The position numbers and the translations under genes are program-made. A DNA stretch of 21,760 nucleotides, from positions 1 to 21,760 of IMG/VR virus record IMGVR_UViG_3300022562_000559, one strand, 5' to 3'. The stretch's first letter is position 1. Every line of letters begins with the position of its first letter. Shown piece by piece: positions 1 to 5,471 of this stretch. The notes beneath the pieces are model-generated. The model was not told where the DNA came from and made no database searches. It saw only the letters and a list, made by a program, of their open reading frames with translations. The stretch comes from a virus.

Positions 1-285
1 GGCATGGCCGCTTTGCTGGTTGTGCTGCAGGCGTATAGCGAGGAAAGCCGCCGCGTGATCCTGAGTCGGCTCGCCGAGCATGAGAAAATGCGTATTCTGA
101 ATCAGCAGCAGACAACCCGTATTCGATACACGGCGATTCCTGCCAGGCGGGGGCTCTCCGAGGCATACAGCATGCTCGACGGCGCCACGCCGCTGGGCTT
201 GCTCGCTATCGAGAAGATCAGGCACGAGCTTGGCCAAGTTGACCAATTTTTGCAAACCATCGACCGATATTTCGGGCGCGCGTAA
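1..285 (+). CDS. Hypothetical protein, probably 5'-truncated by window edge
   Basis: The reading frame is open from the first base and ends at TAA 283-285. The first ATG is at 4, but no ribosome binding site can be seen, so the true start may lie outside the window. The visible product of about 93 residues is mostly helical and charged, with no motif I recognise. Its stop codon lies inside the left arm of the 18-bp palindrome at 282-299, whose right arm serves as the ribosome binding site of the next gene. That arrangement supports the reading frame. Function unknown. Confidence 0.55.
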   Translation, partial: GMAALLVVLQAYSEESRRVILSRLAEHEKMRILNQQQTTRIRYTAIPARRGLSEAYSMLDGATPLGLLAIEKIRHELGQVDQFLQTIDRYFGRA

Positions 286-299
286 CCCGCGGAGGTAAC
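282..299. repeat. 18-bp dispersed palindrome, junction copy
   Basis: GTAACC-N6-GGTAAC, 11 of 12 arm positions. The left arm holds the TAA of the upstream gene and the right arm reads GGAGGTAAC, the Shine-Dalgarno of the gene at 301. Confidence 0.85.
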
Positions 300-300
300 T

Positions 301-663
301 ATGACACTGGAAGAAATCGAAGGGGCCATGGAGCACATCGCCGTACTCAAGGAAAAGCGCCACTGGCGTACACTGTCCGAATTAACCGGCGGCACGGTGA
401 AGGCCGAAGCTATCCGTGTGCTCTACAAGCAGTTCAGGAAAGCAGAAACGGTGAAGCCGGAGTCCTGTTCGAGAGACTGGTACCGGCTCATCCGGGTCGT
501 GAAATTCGTGGAGGAAATGGTGATCGCAAGAGAAGTAGAATTCCCCATGCACCATTACTTCGGCGACGACTTTCTCACTGATGACCTGATAAACAGGCTG
601 GGTGTCGAGCGAGGTCAATTTGTGGCCGCATGGAAACTGATAATGGAGAACGACGTAGTATGA
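301..663 (+). CDS. Hypothetical phage protein, 120 aa
   Basis: ATG at 301 follows a strong GGAGG (291-295) at good spacing. The product is rich in Lys, Arg and Glu and predicted mostly helical, with Trp-containing segments such as HWRTLSEL and SRDWYRLIRVVKFVEEM. No signal peptide, membrane segment or catalytic motif is evident. It overlaps the next gene by ATGA (660-663), so the two are probably translationally coupled. I do not recognise the family. Its location in a leftward early cluster of small genes suggests a non-structural role, which is inference. Confidence 0.75.
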   Translation: MTLEEIEGAMEHIAVLKEKRHWRTLSELTGGTVKAEAIRVLYKQFRKAETVKPESCSRDWYRLIRVVKFVEEMVIAREVEFPMHHYFGDDFLTDDLINRLGVERGQFVAAWKLIMENDVV

Positions 664-851
664 TCCAGAAATACAACCCCGGAGACAGACGTGCAGTGCT
701 CGAGGGCTGCACCTGTTCTGTCGAAAAGAACCACGGCGGCAAGGGCGAGACGATCGCGACCGGCCGGCGTTTTTACCTCAGCAGGTACTGCCCCCTGCAC
801 GGTGACGACTACCAGGGCACCCGCCCGGAAACGAAGGAGGACGACACATGA
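660..851 (+). CDS. Small cysteine-containing phage protein, 63 aa
   Basis: I chose the ATG at 660, which overlaps the upstream stop as ATGA, over an earlier in-frame ATG at 630 that lies inside the preceding gene. The 63-residue product has GCTCSVEKNHGGKG near the N-terminus and YCPLHGDDY near the C-terminus. The CxC and CPLHG pair looks like a small metal-binding knuckle, and short phage proteins with this CxC...CPLHG pattern are common and uncharacterised. It ends in ATGA overlap with the gene at 848. Zinc binding is inference from the Cys and His pattern. Confidence 0.75.
   Translation: MIQKYNPGDRRAVLEGCTCSVEKNHGGKGETIATGRRFYLSRYCPLHGDDYQGTRPETKEDDT
772..789. repeat. Degenerate copy of the dispersed palindrome
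   Basis: TTTACC-N6-GGTACT matches 9 of 12 arm positions with the standard 6-bp spacer. It is out of the usual reading phase inside the gene at 660, so it may be chance. Confidence 0.3.
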
Positions 852-1468
852 GAATCCAGAACGCGATCGACCAGCTCAACGAGTTGCGCGACAATTTCGA
901 CAAGACCGGCATCGTGGACTTCACCAGTGTTGCCTGTACACGAAAACGATGGTCCGTCGTTGAGCCAGAGATCCCGGTGTTCATCTTGCGCCGGATGATG
1001 GCCGACCACGCGAAGCATCTGGGGCGCCCGTTCATCCTGTCTGGCCCTATGATTATGCACTGGGAGTCAATTGGCGGGCAGATTCCTCCGCGCAAGTACA
1101 TCTGGCGTGCCGAATCGCCGCCTGCCGACTCTAGTTCCAGAACGCACAAGGTGGTCGGCCGGTGGTATACATTCCCCAGTCTTCAGTATCTGTTCCCGGT
1201 TTACGCCCCGCTCACTCTCGTTGAATCGGAGGTAGCCAATAAACGATATTTTGCGCTGGAGGCAATCGCGGCATATGAGAACGGTCAACAGTTTGTACAT
1301 TCGGTATGTACCAACAAGAACATCACCTTTCATATCCTCGGGGATGAGCTGGTCGGATCGTTCCAGAAATACATGAAGGAGAACGAAAATGTTCAGGAGA
1401 TTCTTTTCAAAGGTGCTGGGAAGAAGCGGCGGAATCGAGGCGTCGCCCAATGTTACCTCGAAGGGTAA
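848..1468 (+). CDS. Hypothetical phage protein, 206 aa
   Basis: ATG 848 overlaps the upstream stop as ATGA, and GGAGG sits at 836-840. The product has no motif I recognise. It is soluble-looking, with a basic C-terminus (KGAGKKRRNRG). The last 80 bp overlap the gene at 1389 in another frame, an unusually long overlap for this compact genome. Its TAA stop (1466-1468) is contained in the right arm of the perfect palindrome at 1452-1469. Either the overlap is real or the natural terminus has been extended by a change near the end; I cannot tell which. Function unknown. Confidence 0.7.
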   Translation: MRIQNAIDQLNELRDNFDKTGIVDFTSVACTRKRWSVVEPEIPVFILRRMMADHAKHLGRPFILSGPMIMHWESIGGQIPPRKYIWRAESPPADSSSRTHKVVGRWYTFPSLQYLFPVYAPLTLVESEVANKRYFALEAIAAYENGQQFVHSVCTNKNITFHILGDELVGSFQKYMKENENVQEILFKGAGKKRRNRGVAQCYLEG

Positions 1469-1829
1469 CGAAGCCAAGCCTTTACAGACCCATCGAAAGA
1501 CGTTCGACCACGGTAAAGGTATCTTGATCGAAATCACGATGACCGAGCCTGGTTCCATACAGGTGTATACGTCAGTACCGGAATCCGAGGACTACGACGT
1601 GGGCAATATCATGCGGGAATTGACCAACAAGGCGCACTTCGCCGACTTCGTAATATCTGACGAAGAACAGAAGGTGCTCGCCAAGGCGTTCGCGGAGCTC
1701 AGGGAGATGAACGACTTGCCGCCTGCCCCCTTTCGTTTGTTTCGAGATGAAGTAATGGACCTGGTTTCGCATGGCGTTTCCCCTTCTATTGTATTGGGGA
1801 TACTGGTCCTGCTCGATAAAGACAGTTGA
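1389..1829 (+). CDS. Hypothetical phage protein, 146 aa
   Basis: ATG 1389 is preceded by AAGGAG (1377-1382), a good Shine-Dalgarno. The product starts with a basic, aromatic segment (MFRRFFSKVLGRSGG) and then has a mixed alpha/beta region. A hydrophobic stretch near the C-terminus (SIVLGILVLLD) is too short and late to call a membrane anchor with confidence. The perfect palindrome at 1452-1469 is read here as VTSKGN, the phase used by most in-gene copies. The gene overlaps the preceding one by 80 bp. It is followed by a probable promoter (1826-1854). Function unknown. Confidence 0.7.
   Translation: MFRRFFSKVLGRSGGIEASPNVTSKGNEAKPLQTHRKTFDHGKGILIEITMTEPGSIQVYTSVPESEDYDVGNIMRELTNKAHFADFVISDEEQKVLAKAFAELREMNDLPPAPFRLFRDEVMDLVSHGVSPSIVLGILVLLDKDS
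1452..1469. repeat. 18-bp dispersed palindrome, perfect copy
   Basis: GTTACC-TCGAAG-GGTAAC, the only copy matching all 12 arm positions. It lies in the overlap of two genes: it gives the stop codon of the gene at 848 and encodes VTSKGN in the gene at 1389. Confidence 0.9.
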
Positions 1830-1854
1830 CAAACGGTATGCGTTGGGTTATCGT
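1826..1854 (+). promoter_or_regulatory. Probable sigma70-type promoter
   Basis: TTGACA (1826-1831) is followed after 17 bp by TATCGT (1849-1854), which matches the -10 consensus at 4 of 6 positions. It lies mostly in the 54-bp gap before the gene at 1884, with the -35 overlapping the end of the upstream gene. GGT triplets recur at 1835, 1846 and 1857, an 11-bp period that may be coincidence. The -35 is perfect and the -10 is moderate. Confidence 0.5.
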
Positions 1855-1883
1855 CTGGTGTATTCTTGTAAGAGGGGACACCG

Positions 1884-2141
1884 ATGAAACACGACCAGAT
1901 CGACGACATTCTCGAAGAGCGTGAAAAGACCCACGGAGACTTCGGGCATGTGGCCTTGATCTCTCAAAAGCTCAAGGTCGCAATGGCATCGGCAGAATGC
2001 GACACACTGTCGGTGGTGCAAGCGGAAGCCCTCGAAATGATAGCGATGAAGATCGCTCGCATACTCGCAGGTGATTCAAACACCAAGGATCATTGGGAGG
2101 ATATCGGGGGATACGCGCGTCTCGTGTCGCGCAAACTGTAA
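1884..2141 (+). CDS. DUF6378-like phage protein, 85 aa
   Basis: ATG 1884 follows GAGGGG. The short product has the pattern ILEEREKTHGDF near residues 9-20, then EALEMIAMKIARILAGD and DHWEDIGGYARL. This matches my memory of the DUF6378 family of small phage proteins. The acidic helices (EALEMI..KIARI) recall all-alpha nucleotide pyrophosphohydrolase (MazG-like) folds, but whether this protein hydrolyses anything is unproven. It stands directly downstream of a promoter and ends with TAA in the palindrome at 2138-2155. Family assignment comes from recall of the motif, not a search. Confidence 0.8.
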   Translation: MKHDQIDDILEEREKTHGDFGHVALISQKLKVAMASAECDTLSVVQAEALEMIAMKIARILAGDSNTKDHWEDIGGYARLVSRKL

Positions 2142-2155
2142 CCCCAGGAGGTAAC
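2138..2155. repeat. 18-bp dispersed palindrome, junction copy
   Basis: GTAACC-CCAGGA-GGTAAC, 11 of 12. The TAA of the upstream gene is in the left arm, and AGGAGG for the gene at 2157 spans spacer and right arm. Confidence 0.85.
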
Positions 2156-2156
2156 C

Positions 2157-2861
2157 ATGCCGGTTTTCTCATACAAGACAATGAACGACATCAGGAATGC
2201 TTTTACTCAGCTGAAGGCGCGGGTGCAGACGGCCACATGCGCTGAAATGACGTGGAAAGAATACGTCACCTGCGCCATCCAGCCAGACCATCTGGACATA
2301 CTGTCCCGAGCGGCCATGATCGTCGGCCAATTCGGCAACGCCATCCAGCACTGTGCCATGTCGATCGACGACAGGAGCGGGAAATGCGGGAATACGGTTC
2401 ACGTCGTCCGCACGATCAGGCCCGGCGCGCAGAAACTACCCCTGCCGAACTACGCATCGAAGGGTTTCATCGACGACGCTCCGGCGGAACTCGTCAACAG
2501 GGTGTATTCCAAGATGGATGAGGCGCGCAGCATGATTTGGAAACTTGACAGGGCCGAGGCAGAACTCACTCAGCTCAACGACATCTGCGAGAACTCCAAG
2601 CAGCTGAAGGTCTTGTTCCCCGCCCTGCCGTCGGTCATGGGCATCGCCTACGCCGAGACCAAGCGGGCGGCGACCGTGGCGAAGCTGGGTGCCTATCGGG
2701 GGGCTCCGTCCCTGCCGGCGCTGTCCGCTGACTACAAGGACAACCTCAAGGATCTGTCGGCGGTCACCAACGTGGCGTCGCTGATCCCTGCCTCGATCGA
2801 CTTCTCGAAGTGGAACGGGGACGTCGTGTTCTCGCTCGATGTAAGCGCCGTCTACAGATAA
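2157..2861 (+). CDS. Hypothetical phage protein, 234 aa
   Basis: ATG 2157 follows AGGAGGTAACC. The product is soluble and mostly alpha-helical, with a likely coiled coil around residues 115-150 (VYSKMDEARSMIWKLDRAE then AELTQLNDICENSKQLK). The C-terminal quarter (SALSADYKDNLKDLSAV) is less regular and ends in short beta-like segments. Several cysteines are scattered without a clear metal site. No recognised domain. It is followed by a GC-rich hairpin (2864-2895), so transcription may partly stop after it. Function unknown. Confidence 0.75.
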   Translation: MPVFSYKTMNDIRNAFTQLKARVQTATCAEMTWKEYVTCAIQPDHLDILSRAAMIVGQFGNAIQHCAMSIDDRSGKCGNTVHVVRTIRPGAQKLPLPNYASKGFIDDAPAELVNRVYSKMDEARSMIWKLDRAEAELTQLNDICENSKQLKVLFPALPSVMGIAYAETKRAATVAKLGAYRGAPSLPALSADYKDNLKDLSAVTNVASLIPASIDFSKWNGDVVFSLDVSAVYR

Positions 2862-2863
2862 AA

Positions 2864-2895
2864 TTGCCGGCCGCTGTGACAGCAACGGCCGGCAA
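2864..2895 (+). terminator. Intergenic hairpin, possible weak terminator
   Basis: A perfect 10-bp stem, TTGCCGGCCG (2864-2873) with CGGCCGGCAA (2886-2895), encloses a 12-nt loop. There is no T-tract after it, so it may be a processing or attenuation structure instead of a classical terminator. Confidence 0.5.
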
Positions 2896-2913
2896 GTGGA
2901 CATGGGAGGTAAC
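2896..2913. repeat. Half copy of the dispersed palindrome
   Basis: The right arm GGTAAC (2908-2913) is intact and gives GGAGGTAAC before the tiny ORF at 2917, but the left arm (GTGGAC) has decayed. It may only be a ribosome binding site sharing the sequence. Confidence 0.35.
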
Positions 2914-2916
2914 ACA

Positions 2917-2973
2917 ATGCACCGTCAAGGTACCACCGTTACACCCAGGCAGTCAACTAACCTCTGGAGGTAA
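2917..2973 (+). CDS. Candidate 18-residue ORF between two ribosome binding sites
   Basis: ATG 2917 lies 4 bp after GGGAGGTAAC, a Shine-Dalgarno as strong as those of its neighbours. The frame reads MHRQGTTVTPRQSTNLWR and stops at TAA 2971-2973, inside the palindrome at 2957-2974 and 4 bp before the next ATG. It could be a leader peptide that couples translation to the gene at 2978, or a relic of a deleted gene that kept its start and stop. There is no protein-level evidence. Confidence 0.35.
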   Translation: MHRQGTTVTPRQSTNLWR

Positions 2974-2974
2974 C
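2957..2974. repeat. 18-bp dispersed palindrome, junction copy
   Basis: CTAACC-TCTGGA-GGTAAC, 10 of 12. The right arm carries GGAGG for the gene at 2978 and the stop codon of the 18-residue ORF. Confidence 0.8.
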
Positions 2975-2977
2975 TGA

Positions 2978-3310
2978 ATGAACGAACTGCCATACTACCG
3001 GAACTGCGTGACATGGCCGAAGTGGAGGGTCGCTGACCTCGAGCTGATCCAGGAAAAGGCCAACGAAATCTCGCTCGACGTGTTCATGCACTACGTCAAC
3101 AAGAACGACCTCGTGTCGCTCGTTAAGAGGCTGGGTTACAGCTCTGTCCTGAAGCCAGGTGTCAATGCCAAGCATCACACCATGGCACTGTCGGAAGACT
3201 ACCACGTCACCTACCACGTCTCGACCATCCGCGGTCGCCGGGTCTGCTTTATCCGACACAGCGCGACCGAGTACGTGTTCGCACCACGCAACCTTTTTGA
3301 TGGAGAATAG
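2978..3310 (+). CDS. Hypothetical phage protein, 110 aa
   Basis: ATG 2978 follows TGGAGGTAACTGA. The N-terminal half is helical (LELIQEKANEISLDVFMHYV) and the C-terminal half is beta-like (DYHVTYHVSTIRGRRVCFIR). The product is basic, so nucleic-acid contact is possible, but no known DNA-binding motif is visible. A 9-of-12 degenerate palindrome lies at 3122-3139 in the usual phase. The gene is followed after one base by the next ATG, so the two are probably cotranslated. Function unknown. Confidence 0.75.
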   Translation: MNELPYYRNCVTWPKWRVADLELIQEKANEISLDVFMHYVNKNDLVSLVKRLGYSSVLKPGVNAKHHTMALSEDYHVTYHVSTIRGRRVCFIRHSATEYVFAPRNLFDGE

Positions 3311-3311
3311 A

Positions 3312-3482
3312 ATGGCTAAGACCAAGAAGGTCTACACCTACGTCGGTCATGTCGTGAAGGGCGGCCGCAAGATCGGCGTCGTCTTCACATGCGAGAAAGA
3401 GCTGAAGGGGCTCGACTTCGAAACCGTCTACATCGACGGATACGGCGCCACCAAGCGCGTGCCGATCGAAGAAAACGCGTAA
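3312..3482 (+). CDS. Small basic phage protein, 56 aa
   Basis: I chose ATG 3312, which starts one base after the upstream stop and follows GGAG (3302-3305). A longer in-frame reading begins inside the previous gene and is unlikely. The product (MAKTKKVYTYVGHVVKGGRK...) looks like a small all-beta domain with alternating hydrophobic residues (KVYTYVGHVV, KIGVVFTC, FETVYIDG). Lys-rich ends suggest nucleic-acid or protein binding, which is inference. Its TAA lies in the palindrome at 3479-3496. Confidence 0.7.
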   Translation: MAKTKKVYTYVGHVVKGGRKIGVVFTCEKELKGLDFETVYIDGYGATKRVPIEENA

Positions 3483-3496
3483 CCTCTGGAGGTAAC
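3479..3496. repeat. 18-bp dispersed palindrome, junction copy
   Basis: GTAACC-TCTGGA-GGTAAC, 11 of 12. It provides the stop of the gene at 3312 and the Shine-Dalgarno of the ParB-fold gene at 3502. Arms and spacer equal those at 2957 except for the first base. Confidence 0.85.
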
Positions 3497-3501
3497 ACAT
3501 C

Positions 3502-4326
3502 ATGGACAAACTCCCCACCCCATGGAAAAGCACCGTGCGTCAGATGACGCCGGATCTCGCCATGAGCATCCTTGAGAAGAACACCGGCAACCGGGCCGTC
3601 CGTCCTTCGAAAGTCAGTGAGTATGCCATCGTCATCAGGAATGGTGACTGGCAGCTGACGCCCCAGGGTGTCATCATTTCCAAGGATGGCCGCTTGCTGG
3701 ACGGGCAGCACCGCCTTCATGCCATCGTCAAGTCTGGCGTGACCGTGCCGATGGTGGTCAGCGAGGGCGTCGACGAGGAACTCTACAAGTACCTCGATCG
3801 CGGCGCGGCGCGCTCCACGGCCGATGCGCTGAACGAGGACAAGAAATTCATTGAAACCGTGCGGTTCCTGTGCCGTCGCATCCGGGGGAACTCCGTTGTC
3901 CCCGACTTCCTCATCGCTGAAGTCCTGACCCGCCTCCGCCCTCAGCTGCAGGAACTTTACGAGTATTGCGCGTCCACGACGAGGATCTACAGCGCGGCCC
4001 CGATCCGGGCGGCGGTCATCCTCCACATGACCCGCGGGCCTGCCTACAAGGACTACGCGATGCGTATGTACAAGGCCATGGTGCGGACGAAAATCCACGA
4101 TCTCGAACTGGCGCCGGCGGCCTTCATGGCGTCGCTGATCAAGGGCAAAACGACGACCGCCGCCACTACCGATCTGTTCCTGCGGGCTTACAAGGCGCTC
4201 GACTACGACAACCGGGATATTTCGCGGATCATCATTCGCAACAACGACCTCATGGCCGACGAAATCGAGGGGGCGATGAAGGACTTCCTGAGCGAATCGT
4301 TCTACGAATACGTCAGGAAAGCGTAA
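3502..4326 (+). CDS. ParB/sulfiredoxin-fold phage protein, 274 aa
   Basis: ATG 3502 follows GGAGGTAACACATC. Residues 14-100 resemble the ParB N-terminal fold found in many phage proteins: MTPDLAMSILEKNTGNR, then NGDWQLTPQGVIISKDGRLL, the hallmark DGQHRLHA at residues 67-74, and YLDRGAARSTADAL near 97-110. In ParB relatives the GxxR/HR motif region binds nucleotide or carries nuclease activity. The C-terminal part (residues 115-274) is helical, with no clear HTH that I can see. Roles reported for this fold include partitioning, DNA degradation and regulation, so the exact function is open. It sits between two palindrome copies, which makes it one conceivable binder of those sites, but that is speculation. 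Confidence 0.8.
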   Translation: MDKLPTPWKSTVRQMTPDLAMSILEKNTGNRAVRPSKVSEYAIVIRNGDWQLTPQGVIISKDGRLLDGQHRLHAIVKSGVTVPMVVSEGVDEELYKYLDRGAARSTADALNEDKKFIETVRFLCRRIRGNSVVPDFLIAEVLTRLRPQLQELYEYCASTTRIYSAAPIRAAVILHMTRGPAYKDYAMRMYKAMVRTKIHDLELAPAAFMASLIKGKTTTAATTDLFLRAYKALDYDNRDISRIIIRNNDLMADEIEGAMKDFLSESFYEYVRKA

Positions 4327-4340
4327 CCTCAGTGGGTAAC
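4323..4340. repeat. 18-bp dispersed palindrome, junction copy
   Basis: GTAACC-TCAGTG-GGTAAC, 11 of 12. It holds the stop of the ParB-fold gene. Unlike the other junction copies it lacks GGAGG in the right arm, and the next gene uses a separate AGGAGG at 4347-4352. So the element is kept here without its ribosome-binding role. Confidence 0.85.
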
Positions 4341-4358
4341 ACAAACAGGAGGCCGGTG

Positions 4359-4607
4359 ATGGAAGCGCCGAAACGGATATGGCTACTACCGGAGAGTGTT
4401 GAAGGGTTTCACATCGACGGGGCGAGGTGGGCGCTGGAAGGCCCGTGCGCCAATGATGCCGAATACGTCCGCGCCGACCTCATCGACAAGGACGTGCTGC
4501 GGCAGGTGGAAGCGGCGCTTTTTTTAGGGTGCTGTGATCCTGTTACCGAACCTGACTGCACCGCCGCCCTCACCGCCCTGCACAAGATGATCGGAGAACT
4601 GGAATGA
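4359..4607 (+). CDS. Small phage protein, 82 aa
   Basis: ATG 4359 follows AGGAGG (4347-4352) at a 6-bp distance; a longer in-frame reading starts inside the ParB-fold gene and is rejected. The product starts MEAPKRIWLLPESV and continues to AEYVRADLIDKDVL, the layout of a widespread small phage or prophage family of unknown function (PkrIWl...eYvRaDl). The remainder is helical. The gene overlaps the next by ATGA and begins a run of four tightly coupled small ORFs leading into the DNA polymerase gene. Confidence 0.75.
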   Translation: MEAPKRIWLLPESVEGFHIDGARWALEGPCANDAEYVRADLIDKDVLRQVEAALFLGCCDPVTEPDCTAALTALHKMIGELE

Positions 4608-4894
4608 CCGATCTGGTGGAGTTGGTTGAAGAACTGCGGCGGGTTGTTCAGGCGTTGGGGGTGGAAGCCACGGACGTTTCCGACAGGTTGAAGGCTGCCG
4701 AAAACCACGCCGCCCTCCGCGCCCTGCCCTCAGTGAAGCCGGTCGATCCCGCAGCGATCCGGGCAGAGGCGTGGAGAAAGGCGAGCGAGCTTGTGCGAAG
4801 CTACGGCGAAGGCTCCGCGCGCCCACAATGTAAACGTGACTGTGAGGCTCTTGCGAATGCAATCCTCACCCTCATCGAGAAGGACAAGACATGA
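4604..4894 (+). CDS. Hypothetical helical phage protein, 96 aa
   Basis: ATGA overlap with the upstream gene fixes the start. The product is almost wholly helical (MTDLVELVEELRRVVQALG, then AENHAALRALPSV) and acidic to neutral. The C-terminal half has RAEAWRKASELVRSYGEG and CEALANAILTLIEKDK, a pattern seen in many small phage ORFs where an Ala-rich helix follows a short Cys motif. It overlaps the gene at 4891 by ATGA. Function unknown. Confidence 0.7.
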   Translation: MTDLVELVEELRRVVQALGVEATDVSDRLKAAENHAALRALPSVKPVDPAAIRAEAWRKASELVRSYGEGSARPQCKRDCEALANAILTLIEKDKT

Positions 4895-5226
4895 CCGACA
4901 CAAGCGAGTGCCTGCGCTGTGGGCAGAATGAGGCTTATGGCTGCAACTGCACATCGCAGGAAATGGCGAAGTTCTACGCCGACCGCATCGAGGCGCTAGA
5001 GGCCGAGAACGCACGGCTAAAGCTGGCCGTCAGTCATGCGAATGATCACGCGGACGCAGCCATCGCAGACAAGGACGCCGCAGAGGCCAAGCTGGCGAAG
5101 GTGAGAGACGACGCTTTTGAAAGGGCAGCACAGATTGCCGATGAATGGGCTACCGATACGCAAAGAGTTCACGGAAATGGCGGTCCTGCTGCGGCCATCC
5201 GCGAACTGAAAGGCGGTGACGCATGA
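4891..5226 (+). CDS. Coiled-coil phage protein with N-terminal Cys motif, 111 aa
   Basis: ATGA overlap gives the start. Residues 7-20 have CLRCGQNEAYGCNC, four cysteines arranged like a small zinc knuckle. This is followed by a coiled coil (about residues 28-65, EALEAENARLKLAVSHAND) and a helix DDAFERAAQIADEWATDTQ. The last part matches many small phage ORFs that end with A-A-x-I-A-D/E..., whose function is unknown. Zinc binding and dimerisation are inferred from the residues. It is coupled to the next gene by ATGA. Confidence 0.75.
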   Translation: MTDTSECLRCGQNEAYGCNCTSQEMAKFYADRIEALEAENARLKLAVSHANDHADAAIADKDAAEAKLAKVRDDAFERAAQIADEWATDTQRVHGNGGPAAAIRELKGGDA

Positions 5227-5471
5227 GCTCTTTTTACCACGGCGGGCAGGCGTTCCCGTTTGTACCGCCATGCGATGATCGTGGCGTTCCCGCTACAGGA
5301 TACGGTAGCTTCGAATACGGCATGAACATGCGACAGTATTTTGCTGCGGCGGCGCTGACGGGAATGCTCTCCAACCCCAACGGGGCCGTCATGGCCAACT
5401 GGACGCCGGAAATGATCGCCGAGCATGCTTCGAAGATCGCAGATGCAATGATATTGGAGGTTTGCCGGTGA
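5223..5471 (+). CDS. Small phage protein, 82 aa
   Basis: ATGA overlap gives the start. The product resembles a widely distributed small phage and prophage family: a Gly/Pro-rich N-terminus (GGQAFPFVPPCDDRG), a central YGMNMRQYFAAAALTGML and a C-terminal helix PEMIAEHASKIADAMILE. The GMxxRxYFAAxAL core is its recognisable signature, and the function is unknown to me. Its final codons carry TTGGAGGT, the Shine-Dalgarno of the DNA polymerase gene, and its TGA is shared with the polymerase GTG start (GTGA overlap). Confidence 0.8.
   Translation: MSSFYHGGQAFPFVPPCDDRGVPATGYGSFEYGMNMRQYFAAAALTGMLSNPNGAVMANWTPEMIAEHASKIADAMILEVCR

Noticed and set aside
3385-4344. Minus-strand open frame of 319 codons opposite the ParB-fold gene
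   Set aside because: Antisense shadow rich in Arg and His. The plus frame has the DGQHRLHA motif and a strong start.
4517-4530. T-rich run CTTTTTTTAGGG with a canonical -1 slippery pattern (T TTT TTA) in the small gene at 4359
   Set aside because: The -1 frame reaches a stop within a few codons and there is no long alternative frame or clear pseudoknot, so programmed frameshifting is not supported.
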